NCBI RefSeq assembly: GCF_014649835.1
Contig: NZ_BMTU01000017.1
Coordinates: 88,811-152,810, forward strand
Reading direction: 5' to 3'
Length of the DNA: 64,000 nucleotides
Origin: Streptomyces pilosus
Lineage (GTDB): Bacteria; Actinomycetota; Actinomycetes; Streptomycetales; Streptomycetaceae
Position 1 is the stretch's first letter, and each line of letters begins with the position of its first letter. Positions 35,011 to 43,916 of the stretch are shown here, in pieces. The notes beneath the pieces were generated by a model that saw only the letters and a list, made by a program, of their open reading frames with translations, did not search any database and was not told the DNA's origin. Position numbers and translations under genes: made by a program.

Positions 35011-35504
35011 TTCTCAAGGTCAGCACGTACACGTTGATGACCTGGGAGTTTGACCATGTCTCCTGGCAAGCAGGCCACCGAACCCGAGACGGCTGTGGTG
35101 GCCGCGGGCGTCCGGCTGGAGAAGATGCACCGCCGAGTACGCCTGTCGCGCCTGGCCCTGTTCACCGCAATCGCGGCCGGGCCCGTCGCCCTGGGCGTGG
35201 CGGTGGTCTCCGGCCCAACCACGGTCGCGGCCGTCCCGAAGGCCAAGCCCACCACGATGCGCACCACGTCGGCCGCGACCGACCCGTCCGGCTATGCGCA
35301 ACTGTTCCTCGCTGCATGGTTGCGCAGCAGCGCCAATGACGCTGCCACTGCGCAGGCCCGACTTGCGCAGTCGCTAGCGCCTGACATCGAGCTACCCGAC
35401 CGGGCCGCCGATGCGCAAGATGCGCAGGCGCGGCTGGAGTCGGTGACCGCGGTGCGCAGTGCACAGCACGAGGCCGGCCGGTGGTGGGTGACGGTGGCTG
35501 CGCA
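34676..35504. repeat. TGCGCA iteron-like array extending into the first operon gene
   Basis: TGCGCA occurs at 34676, 34690, 34727, 34760 and 34825 in the control region. It then recurs at 35295, 35321, 35349, 35364, 35412, 35421, 35453 and 35499 inside the coding sequence of the first conjugation gene. Inside the gene it is used in two frames, mostly as Ala-Gln (GCG-CAG after T). Thirteen copies in 830 bp greatly exceed expectation for this composition. Confidence 0.75.
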
Positions 35505-35994
35505 GTACGCGGACGCCTCGGTGCGCTACTTCGCCGTCCCGGTGGCCGCCGCCGGCGACGGCGGCTCGTTCACGGTGCCCGGCACGCCCGGTGTGGTGGC
35601 CGCCCCGGGCCGGACGGGGGTGACGACGTCGCCCTACGGCGTGACCATCCCCAAGGGCGAGCTGTCGTCCACGGTCGGGCAGTTCTTCGACGCCTACCTC
35701 GCCGGCGCCGGGGAGGTGGAGCGCTACCTCGCGCCCGGCGTGCGTCTGTCGGCCGTCTCCCCCGCCCCGTACAGCGCGGTCACCGTCCGGCAGATCCTCG
35801 CCGTCGAGGACACCGCAGCCGCAAAGAAGGTACCGGGCGACGGAACCGCAGTCCGCGTCCTGGCGCAGGTAGAAGCCCGCGACGAGGCCGGGCGGTGGCC
35901 GCTGGCCTACGAGCTGGAGCTCAAGGCCCGCTCGGGCCGGTGGGACGTGGCAGCCCTGGCATCCGGAATTACTCAGAAGGAGGGCCGGTCGTGA
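35056..35994 (+). CDS. TcpC/VirB8-like conjugal transfer membrane protein
   Basis: The 312-residue product has a basic cytoplasmic N-terminus, one membrane helix (about residues 32-56, LALFTAIAAGPVALGVAVVSG) and a large extracytoplasmic part. That part has two NTF2-like repeats: AQLFLAAWLR to WVTVAAQYAD, then VGQFFDAYLAGAGEVERYLAPG to YELELKAR. This is the layout of TcpC, the VirB8-like assembly factor of Gram-positive conjugation systems. ATG at 35056 follows GGGAG. The TTG two codons earlier is less likely. It heads an operon with 4-bp overlaps. Eight TGCGCA sites lie within its coding sequence. Confidence 0.7.
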   Translation: MSPGKQATEPETAVVAAGVRLEKMHRRVRLSRLALFTAIAAGPVALGVAVVSGPTTVAAVPKAKPTTMRTTSAATDPSGYAQLFLAAWLRSSANDAATAQARLAQSLAPDIELPDRAADAQDAQARLESVTAVRSAQHEAGRWWVTVAAQYADASVRYFAVPVAAAGDGGSFTVPGTPGVVAAPGRTGVTTSPYGVTIPKGELSSTVGQFFDAYLAGAGEVERYLAPGVRLSAVSPAPYSAVTVRQILAVEDTAAAKKVPGDGTAVRVLAQVEARDEAGRWPLAYELELKARSGRWDVAALASGITQKEGRS

Positions 35995-36332
35995 GGGGAG
36001 TGCACGGTGTGATGCTCGCCGGGCAGCTGGATGACCTCGGTGACAGCTGGATCAGCATGTTCGAGGACTGGGCGACCAAGGGTCTGCAGGCCGGCCTGGT
36101 CGTGCTGGTGGTCGTCATCATGATCCAGAAGTTCAGCCTGAAGGCCGGGATCGGGGCCCTGCTGCTGATGATCATTGCGCTGGGGCTGTACAACTCCCGC
36201 GAGGACCTGGCGGACATGTTCGAGGACGAGATGAAGAACCCCGCCCAGGGCGCCCCTGCCATCCTCGGCCCCGCACGCGGTGCTGATCCCTTCACTCGAG
36301 CGCACTCCGCCGGCGCTGGAGGTGCGCTGTGA
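35991..36332 (+). CDS. Small membrane protein of the conjugation operon
   Basis: The 113-residue product starts at a GTG overlapping the upstream stop by 4 bp (AGGAGGG before it). It has two adjacent hydrophobic helices (about 37-52, LQAGLVVLVVVIMIQ, and 56-71, GIGALLLMIIALGLY), then an acidic stretch and a Pro/Ala-rich tail. Small proteins of this type at this position in actinobacterial transfer operons are thought to be channel or pilin-like components. No family is assigned. Confidence 0.65.
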   Translation: MRGVHGVMLAGQLDDLGDSWISMFEDWATKGLQAGLVVLVVVIMIQKFSLKAGIGALLLMIIALGLYNSREDLADMFEDEMKNPAQGAPAILGPARGADPFTRAHSAGAGGAL

Positions 36333-36925
36333 GCGCGGCCGCAGGGCGGGTGGGGCGGTTCTACACCTCGGCTCGTCGTCATCCGTGGGTGCTGGGAAAG
36401 GTCGCCGACTGGAAGATCCCGCTCGGCCCTTACACCCCGGCGCAGATCGCGGTCGCCGTGGGCGGCGGCTTCCTGCTGGTCAAGACGATCCCACTGTGGT
36501 CATGGATGGGACCGGTACCGATCGTGGCATGGGTGCTGGCCGTCTGGGCGACGCGCCGCCCGAAGATCGGGGGCCGTGCTCCGCTGCAGGCCGCGCTGGG
36601 CTGGGTGCTGCTGGCCTGGCAGCCGCACGGCGGCCGGATCGGTGGGCGCGCCGCCCGCGACCGGTCCTCCCGCGCCCTGCTGGGCGGCTTCACCCTCGAG
36701 CACGCCCCCACCGTCGAGCACGACGCTGTCCCGTCTTCCGCGCCTGCGGCCGTATCGGATCAGACTGCGCAGCGCACTGCCGGCCGGAGGCCGCGCCGGA
36801 GTTCGGTGACCCGCACGCCCACGCCGCGGCCCCAGGCGGCACCTGCGCGCCAGGAACCGGTGGGGCCGATGTCGGGGGTACAGCAGTTGCTCGCGCTCGC
36901 CGAGCAGGGCGGGGGTGTGCGGTGA
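36329..36925 (+). CDS. PrgI/VirB3-like membrane protein
   Basis: The 198-residue product has a short cytoplasmic start, the motif WKIPLGPYTPAQIAVAVGGG leading into one membrane helix, and a second helix (PVPIVAWVLAVWATRRP). A basic, Pro/Arg-rich cytoplasmic tail ends the protein. A two-helix protein directly before a VirB4 ATPase is the PrgI/VirB3 arrangement, and these proteins anchor VirB4 to the membrane. It is coupled by 4-bp overlaps on both sides. The assignment rests more on position and topology than on sequence. Confidence 0.6.
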   Translation: MSAAAGRVGRFYTSARRHPWVLGKVADWKIPLGPYTPAQIAVAVGGGFLLVKTIPLWSWMGPVPIVAWVLAVWATRRPKIGGRAPLQAALGWVLLAWQPHGGRIGGRAARDRSSRALLGGFTLEHAPTVEHDAVPSSAPAAVSDQTAQRTAGRRPRRSSVTRTPTPRPQAAPARQEPVGPMSGVQQLLALAEQGGGVR

Positions 36926-39624
36926 GGGTGCCGATCCGTCACATCGCAGGCCACCTGGTGTGGTCCACGCACGGCAGCGTGTGGGCCGTCTACCGGCTCC
37001 ACCCGGGTCCGGATGAGAACGGGCGGCGCGAGGAGAGCGTGCAGGGAACCTACGTGCCGGCCGCGGTCCGCGACGAACAACTCACCAAGATCACGCATCT
37101 GGTGCGCTCGCTGTCCGGAGCGCCACGCTTGTTCGGGCTGTGCGCGCAGGTCGATCCGGGGGAGATCGCCCTGCGCATGATCGAAGGCATTGAGCCTGCC
37201 GGGCAGGTGGGTGGCGGTCGTCCGCATCCGTGGGTGGAGAACGTCGAAGCCACGCTGGACCTGCTGGCGGAGCAGGAGATGCACCGCCGCACGCTGTGGC
37301 TGGCGGTGCCGCTGCAGAGCGATGCCGCGGGTGGTCAGCTGGCTGCCTCGCTGGGAGCGATGTGGGCGCACCTCGCCCCCCTGCTGGGCATGCGGACCGC
37401 TCCGGTGGCACGGCGTGAGGTGAGCGCCTACCGGGAGCAGGCCTGTCGTGTGGAGGCCGCGCTCGCCGGCGGCGTCGCCTTCCGCCCGGCCCGCCCGGCG
37501 GAGATCGTATGGATGGTCCAGCACGCCCTGCACCGCGGTATGCCCGAGCCCCTGCTGGCCGAAGCCGAGACGAGCAAGCTGTACGGCGGGCAGCTCCGCG
37601 CCGGTGTGCTGCACTCCCCCAGCTATGCCGACCTGGGCCAGGTCCGCCTGCAGGAAGGCGGCATCGACCCCGAGCTGGACGACGTCGACGAGCTGAAAAG
37701 CGCGGGCCGAATCACCCGGTCGGGCGGCACGGCATGGTGGCGGATCAAGGCATCGTCCCCACTGCGCAGGCGGTGGCTGCAGGTGGAGTCCAATGCCGGA
37801 GTGGGCTACCAGGCGCAGCTGGTGCTCGCCGAGTGCCCGCCCGCGGTCAGCCAGGACGCCGCCGACCTGTTCGCCCAGTTCGAGACTTTGGACTTTCCCG
37901 TCGACTACACCGTGGACCTCACCCTGGTGCCGGCGGAGAAGGCCCGCGATCAAGTGCGGCGCAAGAAGAACGAACTGATCGACCAGGCCGACCAGTACGA
38001 CGCCCGCCCCACCGGCATGCCCTCCTCGCTGACGGAGGCCGCCCGGGATCTGGGCGAGCTGGACGCCCGCCTGTCCCGCACCAGCGTGGAGGTCGAGGTC
38101 CAGTCGGTCACCGTGCTCACGGTGTGGGGGCCGACCGCCGCGATCTGCGACGCGCGCGCCCGGGCGCTGGTGGCGCTGCTGGGCGGCGCCGACTACCGGG
38201 CGGTGCGCCCGGCCGGCCTGCAGGAGGCCCTGTTCATGCTGGGCCTGCCGGGCACGGTGCGGCCCGGGGTGGTGCGGGAGTTCACCCAGCACCAGGTCTC
38301 CGAGGACTGGGCCTTGGGCGGCGCCTTCACCAGCGCGGAGGTGGGCGATCCCACCGGCATGTTCTTGGGGCTCGATCTGGACTGCGGCACGACCCGCCCG
38401 GTGATGATCAATGTGGCGGATGCGCCGAAGCAGGACGCCTCGGCTTCCATGGGCATCGTCGGTGACCTCGGCGCCGGCAAGAGCGTGCTGGAAAAGCTGA
38501 TCGCCGAAGCGGTGTGGGCCCGCGGCGGGGTCGCGATCTGCATCGACCGTACTCCGGTACGCGAGTGGGCGACCTTCGCCCGCAGCGCCGCTGCGGGCCG
38601 CTGTCAAATCATCGACGCCGCCCAGGCGGAGGTGTCCATCGACCCGCTGCGCATGTTCGACGGGCCTGAGGGGCGTCACTACGCCCTGTCCTATCTGACG
38701 CTGCAACTCGGCATCGGGCCGATGTCCACCAGCGGCGAGGTACTGCACCACGCCGTGGAGCAGGCCGCCTCCAGCGAGCAGCCGTCGATGCACCGCGTGC
38801 TGGAAGTCCTCCAGGAGATGGCCACGCGGAAGGCGGGCAAGCGGCAGGATGCGGCCGCCACTCTGGCCGGCCTCATCAAGGTGGTGGCCAGCAATCCGCT
38901 GGCGGCGATGGTGTTCGACCCCGCGCTGCCGCCGGTGCGGCTGGACGCCTCCAGCACCTGCGACATGATCGTGATCACGACCACGGGGCTGAAGTTGCCG
39001 CCCAAGGCCGCGTTCGACAAGCCGGAGGTGCTGCACCAGCAGCCGCTGGAGGCGCTGATCGGCCGCGCCGTGCTCTACCTGATCGCGGCGATCGCCCGGC
39101 AGACCGCGTTCGAGGACCCTGAGCGGTTCACCTCGGTGGTGTTGGACGAGCTGTACTGGCTCACCTCCTCGGCGGAGGGCACCGCGCTGGTTCACGAGAT
39201 CCTCCACGACGGCCGCAAGCACGGCGCCGGCCTGATCGCCGGCTCCCACGACGCCGAAGAACTGGGCCCGGACCGCGGACTGATGGCTTACCGGGCGCTG
39301 GCCCGCACCACTGACCGCGCACGCGCCCGGCGTGGGCTGGAGTTCGTCGGCCTGGACGCCAATGATCCGGAGCTGCTGCGGCTGGTGACCACCGGCCTGT
39401 CACCGGTCGGACAGAAGGGCCGGGAGGGCGAGTTCCTGCTGACCTGCCCGCGGCAGAACACCGGCCGCGTCAAGGCCGTCATCCCCCGCATCGCGCGTAT
39501 CGCCACATCCATCAGCACCACACCAGGACGCCGCACCACTGCCCCCACTCCCGCAACCGCGCCGCTTGCCGGCGTCACCGCTGGTGACCGTTCAGGTGGC
39601 CGTCCAGAGGAACCCATCGCATGA
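36922..39624 (+). CDS. VirB4/TraC-type conjugation ATPase
   Basis: The 900-residue product is a cytoplasmic motor ATPase of type IV secretion. It has an N-terminal domain (RHIAGHLVWSTHGSVWAVYRL, residues 4-24), a central region and a C-terminal RecA-like ATPase. Walker A is GDLGAGKSV near 514-522 and Walker B VVLDELYWLTS near 739-749. A conserved HDGRKHGAGLIAGSHDAEEL motif follows the ATP site. The GTG at 36922 overlaps the preceding stop by 4 bp. The frame is open far upstream to 36280, but that lies within the two preceding genes. It is the best marker of a transfer system here. Confidence 0.88.
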   Translation: MRVPIRHIAGHLVWSTHGSVWAVYRLHPGPDENGRREESVQGTYVPAAVRDEQLTKITHLVRSLSGAPRLFGLCAQVDPGEIALRMIEGIEPAGQVGGGRPHPWVENVEATLDLLAEQEMHRRTLWLAVPLQSDAAGGQLAASLGAMWAHLAPLLGMRTAPVARREVSAYREQACRVEAALAGGVAFRPARPAEIVWMVQHALHRGMPEPLLAEAETSKLYGGQLRAGVLHSPSYADLGQVRLQEGGIDPELDDVDELKSAGRITRSGGTAWWRIKASSPLRRRWLQVESNAGVGYQAQLVLAECPPAVSQDAADLFAQFETLDFPVDYTVDLTLVPAEKARDQVRRKKNELIDQADQYDARPTGMPSSLTEAARDLGELDARLSRTSVEVEVQSVTVLTVWGPTAAICDARARALVALLGGADYRAVRPAGLQEALFMLGLPGTVRPGVVREFTQHQVSEDWALGGAFTSAEVGDPTGMFLGLDLDCGTTRPVMINVADAPKQDASASMGIVGDLGAGKSVLEKLIAEAVWARGGVAICIDRTPVREWATFARSAAAGRCQIIDAAQAEVSIDPLRMFDGPEGRHYALSYLTLQLGIGPMSTSGEVLHHAVEQAASSEQPSMHRVLEVLQEMATRKAGKRQDAAATLAGLIKVVASNPLAAMVFDPALPPVRLDASSTCDMIVITTTGLKLPPKAAFDKPEVLHQQPLEALIGRAVLYLIAAIARQTAFEDPERFTSVVLDELYWLTSSAEGTALVHEILHDGRKHGAGLIAGSHDAEELGPDRGLMAYRALARTTDRARARRGLEFVGLDANDPELLRLVTTGLSPVGQKGREGEFLLTCPRQNTGRVKAVIPRIARIATSISTTPGRRTTAPTPATAPLAGVTAGDRSGGRPEEPIA

Positions 39625-39980
39625 GCTCCTTCTCCCCCAGCCGCGCCCAGCGCATCGCCACCGCCACGAGCGTGCTGACCGTCACCGCCATGGCTGCCGG
39701 CGTGCTCGTTCTGGTGTTGTCGGTGAGCCTGCCGGAGGCATGGTGGCCGCGCACCGGGCAGGCCTTCGCCGCCGAGGACCGCTCCGCCCGGCACGACCCG
39801 TGCGGCCCGATCGTGGGACCGGCCAAGGAGTACTGCAAACGCGGCACTGCGGCCTCCGCCGTCGCCGGGGACCATGACGCGAGCGAAACGGCGGGGTGGA
39901 AGCTGGTACCGGCCGCAGCGGGGCTTGCAGCCCTGGTCCTGTGGTCGGGACGGACCGCGGCGGGACGAGGGCAGCGCTGA
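39621..39980 (+). CDS. Small secreted or membrane protein of the conjugation operon
   Basis: The 119-residue product has an N-terminal hydrophobic helix (about 15-37, ATSVLTVTAMAAGVLVLVLSVSL), an extracytoplasmic loop with CGPIVGPAKEYCKRGT (two cysteines, possibly a disulphide) and a second helix near the C-terminus. The PAKEYCKRG motif recurs as GPAREYCERG in the next protein, suggesting shared ancestry or a shared contact. It is coupled by a 4-bp overlap to the VirB4 gene and followed by the next start after 1 bp. Confidence 0.65.
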   Translation: MSSFSPSRAQRIATATSVLTVTAMAAGVLVLVLSVSLPEAWWPRTGQAFAAEDRSARHDPCGPIVGPAKEYCKRGTAASAVAGDHDASETAGWKLVPAAAGLAALVLWSGRTAAGRGQR

Positions 39981-39981
39981 C

Positions 39982-42768
39982 ATGTTCCGTCCGGACCGCG
40001 GCACGCTGCGCTCAGCCAGCTTCGTCGCCTTGCTCAGCGCCGTATTCGTCCTGGTCAACAGCCAGGTCGTCTATGCGGCGGACAGCAATGGTGAGAGTGG
40101 GGACCTGCTCGGCCCGCTGAACATCGACTCCTCCGAGGGTGTGCCGATCGACGGGTACGAGCTGAACGCCCAGGGGGGCTCCATCATGGCCTTCAAGACC
40201 CAGGCTTTGGCGTTCGCCCTGTCGGGCCTCTTCACGCTGATCCGGCTGCTGGTGGGTCTGGCCGGGTGGGCGATCGAAGTGGCGTTCCGGTTTCCGCTGT
40301 TGAAAATGCTCACCGATCCGGCGCAGAAGGTCTCCGAGGTCTACGACGACGTCGTCGTCGACACTCTCGGGGTCAAGGGGCTGCTGCTGGCGTGGGCGTT
40401 CGTGTTCACCGGCTTCATGCTGGTGCGTGGCCGTATCGGCCGCGGTGTAGGGGAAATGTTCCTGACTTTGCTGATCGCGGCGTTCGCCGCGTCGGCGTTC
40501 GTCCGTCCGGACTTTCTCCTCGCAGCGGACGGGCCGCTGGGGCAGAGTCGGCAGGTGGGTCTCGAGGTCGCCCGCCAGAGCGTCCACGCCTACGACTGGG
40601 GCGGCAAACTCGCCAGCAGCTCTCCCTGCGCCGCATCTACAGGTGCCGCCGAGGCCGACTGCTATCAGCGAGAGGCCGCCCCGCCGGCGTCGTCCGCCGA
40701 CATCGCCCGGCCTCTTCAGGACTCGGTCACCAACGCACTGATCGTCAAGCCGTACATGCTGCTGCAGTACGGGCGCATCCTCGACCCCGCCAAACCCGCC
40801 GACCGCACGGCGTACGCCATCCATCTGAAGTGGGTCACCGGCGGCTACAAGGCGGGCGACGTTGCGGTCTCGGACCGCGGGAAGGAAGTCTGCAGCAAGA
40901 TCCGCGGCCCGGCCAGAGAGTACTGCGAGCGCGGTTTCACCGAAGGCGTCCCCAGCGGTGAGGACATCGCGCGTGAGACCGGAACGGATGACGATCTTCC
41001 CTCGCTCACGCCCGGCGGCGAGCTGCTGGACGCCTCCAACGCGCTCGTCACCGACGAGGACCGCGAGTTCGACGCCTTTCTGCAGGACCTGAAGCGAGCC
41101 GGCGACGTCGGCGAAGCGTGCGCCGCCTATGCAGAAAAGCCCACCTGGTGGCGGGTCGGCGGAGCCCTGTTGTTGCTGGTCGCGGCGTTGTTCATCTGCG
41201 GCATGCTGCTCTCCAGCGCGATCGTGATGCTCGGCACGCAGGGCGTGTGCGTGGCGGCTGCGGCCGCGGGCGGCATCGCATTCGTCGCTGGCATGCTGCC
41301 GGGTCCCGCCCGCCAGTCGGTGTGGAAGTGGCTGTCGCTGTGGGGGATCGCCATCCTTGCCCTGGTCGCCGTCTGCGCCTTCGTCCCCTTCTTCGGGATC
41401 GCCGTAGACGTCACCATCACCGACGGGCCCGACCTGATGATCGAGCGGATCCTGCTGATCGACGTCTTGGCCATCGCCGGAGCGGCCGGGCACCGCCGGC
41501 TGTTGACCGGGATCAGCTCCTTCAGCCGGCGCATGGCGATGCGGATGCGCTACGCCAAGGTCGGCGGCACCCACCTGCCCGGCGATACCTCCGAGCTCGG
41601 TGCCGCACTGGCGATGAACTCCCCTGCCGCGCTGGGCGGATACGGCGGCGGGCTGCGCGCCTTCACCGGCGGCGGCAAAGGCCGGTTCGAGATGCTCGGC
41701 ACCCGCCAGCGGTTGATGGGTGCCCTCGGCTCCCTGGTCGATGGGACGGGCATGCCCGTCGATACCGGACGGATCCTCTCCGATGCGAGCGCCGAGGCCG
41801 GGCGCGGACTCGCCCCCCTGACCGCGGCGGCAGCGGTGGGTGGGCTGGGAGCGCGGCTGGGTGCGAAGGGTGGCCACTGGTTGCTGATCGGCAAGCGTCC
41901 CGACCGGGAGCAGCTGGTCAAGTGGCGCAAGCCCACAGCCGACGGCGACCCGCACACCGGCGGCACCTCCGACCAGGGACCGGGTGGTGCGCCCGGCGGC
42001 GGTCCGGCAGGCCCGGGCGCGGGGCCGCGCAGGCCCGGTGGTCCGCGCGACCGCTACCGCGACGACGACGGCCAGATCGTCAACGCCGCCACGGGTGAGG
42101 TGCTGCACGACCAGCATGCCGACCGCACCCTGCTGTCCACCCGCGCCCATAACCGGCTCGTGCGCCTTCGCGGCTATCGCATCCTGCACCGTGGCGGCCG
42201 GGCCGCCTACGGGGCGACCGTTGGTCTGCCGGCCACGGTGCACCAGGCCAGGACAGCCGGTTCGCGCTACTCCAGGGACGCCCGCCAGCAGGTGCGGGTG
42301 TGGGGCAACACCGTCCAACAGGACGGCCGAGCGTGGAGCGACACCGCACGGCAGGTCTCTCGTGTGTTGCGGGCGAACACCGACGTTCCGGGAGGGTCCG
42401 CTTCGTCGGGTGGCCGTCGGCTCCCGGCCGCATCAGCGTCGGCTGCCGTCCGACGGCAGAGCGGCCCGCAGCCGGCGCCAGGTGTTGACGGTGCCGCGCG
42501 CGTTGCAGGCGCGGCAGCGACCCGAGGCGGCGCCACGGCGGTGAGCACGCCGGCGACGTCGCCGAACCGGCTGGCGAGCGGTGACGGCCTAAGCGTGCAG
42601 GGGCCGGTGCTTCCGGGCGGCGGCGGCGCACGCGGTGACGTCCGCGATCAGGCCCGTGCCCGGATGCAGGAGTTGATGCGTAGGACCGCGCCCGAGGCCG
42701 AGCGGCTGCGCCAGGAGCGCAGTCAGCAGGAGTCGTCCGGGGCGTCCGAGGACGGTGAGCAGGAGTGA
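39982..42768 (+). CDS. VirB6/TrbL-like polytopic membrane protein
   Basis: The 928-residue product has a signal-like N-terminus (residues 10-32, SFVALLSAVFVLVNSQVVYA) and about seven further membrane helices. Examples are ALAFALSGLFTLIRLLVGLA, LLLAWAFVFTGFML, ALLLLVAALFICGMLLSSAIV and ILALVAVCAFVPFFGIAVDV. A long cytoplasmic C-terminal region rich in Gly, Pro and Arg follows from about 570. This topology matches VirB6/TrbL channel components. The loop between helices contains GPAREYCERG, shared with the preceding small protein. ATG at 39982 lies 1 bp after the previous stop. Confidence 0.72.
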   Translation: MFRPDRGTLRSASFVALLSAVFVLVNSQVVYAADSNGESGDLLGPLNIDSSEGVPIDGYELNAQGGSIMAFKTQALAFALSGLFTLIRLLVGLAGWAIEVAFRFPLLKMLTDPAQKVSEVYDDVVVDTLGVKGLLLAWAFVFTGFMLVRGRIGRGVGEMFLTLLIAAFAASAFVRPDFLLAADGPLGQSRQVGLEVARQSVHAYDWGGKLASSSPCAASTGAAEADCYQREAAPPASSADIARPLQDSVTNALIVKPYMLLQYGRILDPAKPADRTAYAIHLKWVTGGYKAGDVAVSDRGKEVCSKIRGPAREYCERGFTEGVPSGEDIARETGTDDDLPSLTPGGELLDASNALVTDEDREFDAFLQDLKRAGDVGEACAAYAEKPTWWRVGGALLLLVAALFICGMLLSSAIVMLGTQGVCVAAAAAGGIAFVAGMLPGPARQSVWKWLSLWGIAILALVAVCAFVPFFGIAVDVTITDGPDLMIERILLIDVLAIAGAAGHRRLLTGISSFSRRMAMRMRYAKVGGTHLPGDTSELGAALAMNSPAALGGYGGGLRAFTGGGKGRFEMLGTRQRLMGALGSLVDGTGMPVDTGRILSDASAEAGRGLAPLTAAAAVGGLGARLGAKGGHWLLIGKRPDREQLVKWRKPTADGDPHTGGTSDQGPGGAPGGGPAGPGAGPRRPGGPRDRYRDDDGQIVNAATGEVLHDQHADRTLLSTRAHNRLVRLRGYRILHRGGRAAYGATVGLPATVHQARTAGSRYSRDARQQVRVWGNTVQQDGRAWSDTARQVSRVLRANTDVPGGSASSGGRRLPAASASAAVRRQSGPQPAPGVDGAARVAGAAATRGGATAVSTPATSPNRLASGDGLSVQGPVLPGGGGARGDVRDQARARMQELMRRTAPEAERLRQERSQQESSGASEDGEQE

Positions 42769-43916
42769 GGCGAGTTCGGCGCCGTGCGGGGCGGTGGGGG
42801 TGCTTGGGGGTGCTGCTGCTGTTGTCCGCCGTGTGCTGCGCTGCCCCGGTCTCGAACGCGATCAGCGCCTACGTCGCCCTGCAGAGCGCTGCGAGCGGGC
42901 AGGGCGTCGTCGATGACGGCGGCACGGCCGCGGACATCCCGCCGCGCATGCTCGCCGCGTACAAGAACGCCGTGCAGCGGGTGGGTCGGCATGTGCCCTC
43001 ATGCCGGGGCATGCGCTGGCCGATCCTGGCCGGGATCGCCAAGGTCGAGTCCAACCACGCCGCCGGCCGCGCCGTCAGCGCGGGCGGGGACATCCGCCCG
43101 AAGATCTACGGAATTCTCCTCAACGGATCGGGTGCCGGCGGCAACACCACCGTCTTTCCCGACACCGACAACGGCCGCTTCGATGGCACCGCATCCGGGG
43201 AGCGGGCTGTCGGGCCGTTCCAGTTCCTGCCCTCCACCTGGGAAGGCGTCGGCCAGGACGCCAACCGTGACGGCACGGCCGATCCCCACCATGCCGATGA
43301 TGCCGCGCTCGGCGCCGCGATCTACCTGTGCGGTGACGGCCGCGACCTGGGCCAGCGCTCCCAGCTCAAAGCGGCGATCTTCCAGTACAACCGCTCCAAC
43401 GAGTACGCGGTCAACGTGCTGGGCTGGATCGACCAGTACACCGCGGCCGCCAAGAGCCGGGACCTGAAGGACGTGTCAGGGAAGGTCCGCGCCGTCATCG
43501 ACGCGGCCCTCGCCCAGCGAGGTGTGCCGTACTCGTGGGGTGGCGGCAACGCCAACGGGCCGAGCACGGGTATCTGCTGCTCTCCCAGCGGCAAGAGCGG
43601 CACGGCCATCAAGGGCTTCGACTGCTCAGGCCTGACCACCTACGCCTACGCCAAAGTCGGCATCCGTCTGCCGCGCACCGCTGCCGCCCAGGCCGGTGTC
43701 GGACGGCGCATCCCCGCCGGCAGCGGGACCAGCGCCCTGAAACCGGGTGATCTCGTCTTCTACGCCTACGCGCCCGGGCGGGACTCAACGATCTACCACG
43801 TCGGGATTTACCTCGGTGGTGGCCGGATGGTCAACGCTCCCCGGCCCGGCGCCGTCGTGCGCCTGGACCCGGTCGATGCGATGTCCGGCTACGCGGGAGG
43901 GGCCCGTCTGCTGTGA
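42765..43916 (+). CDS. Bifunctional lytic transglycosylase and NlpC/P60 endopeptidase
   Basis: The 383-residue product has an N-terminal hydrophobic anchor (about 13-35, CLGVLLLLSAVCCAAPVSNAI). A transglycosylase domain follows (LAGIAKVESNHAAGR with the catalytic Glu, then VGPFQFLPSTWEGVG and AALGAAIYLCGDGRDL). The C-terminus is a C40 peptidase domain with GFDCSGLTTYAY (catalytic Cys) and YHVGIYLGGGRMVNAP (catalytic His). Such enzymes open the peptidoglycan locally so that a transfer apparatus can cross the wall. It overlaps the previous and following genes by 4 bp. The combination is typical of Gram-positive conjugation operons. Confidence 0.85.
   Translation: MRRVRRRAGRWGCLGVLLLLSAVCCAAPVSNAISAYVALQSAASGQGVVDDGGTAADIPPRMLAAYKNAVQRVGRHVPSCRGMRWPILAGIAKVESNHAAGRAVSAGGDIRPKIYGILLNGSGAGGNTTVFPDTDNGRFDGTASGERAVGPFQFLPSTWEGVGQDANRDGTADPHHADDAALGAAIYLCGDGRDLGQRSQLKAAIFQYNRSNEYAVNVLGWIDQYTAAAKSRDLKDVSGKVRAVIDAALAQRGVPYSWGGGNANGPSTGICCSPSGKSGTAIKGFDCSGLTTYAYAKVGIRLPRTAAAQAGVGRRIPAGSGTSALKPGDLVFYAYAPGRDSTIYHVGIYLGGGRMVNAPRPGAVVRLDPVDAMSGYAGGARLL

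Noticed and set aside
36760..39249. An 829-codon frame opposite the VirB4 gene
   Set aside because: His/Gln/Arg-rich shadow of a high-G+C gene with clear ATPase motifs on the plus strand.
40012..42318. A 768-codon minus-strand frame opposite the VirB6-like gene
   Set aside because: Shadow composition. The plus strand encodes plausible membrane helices.
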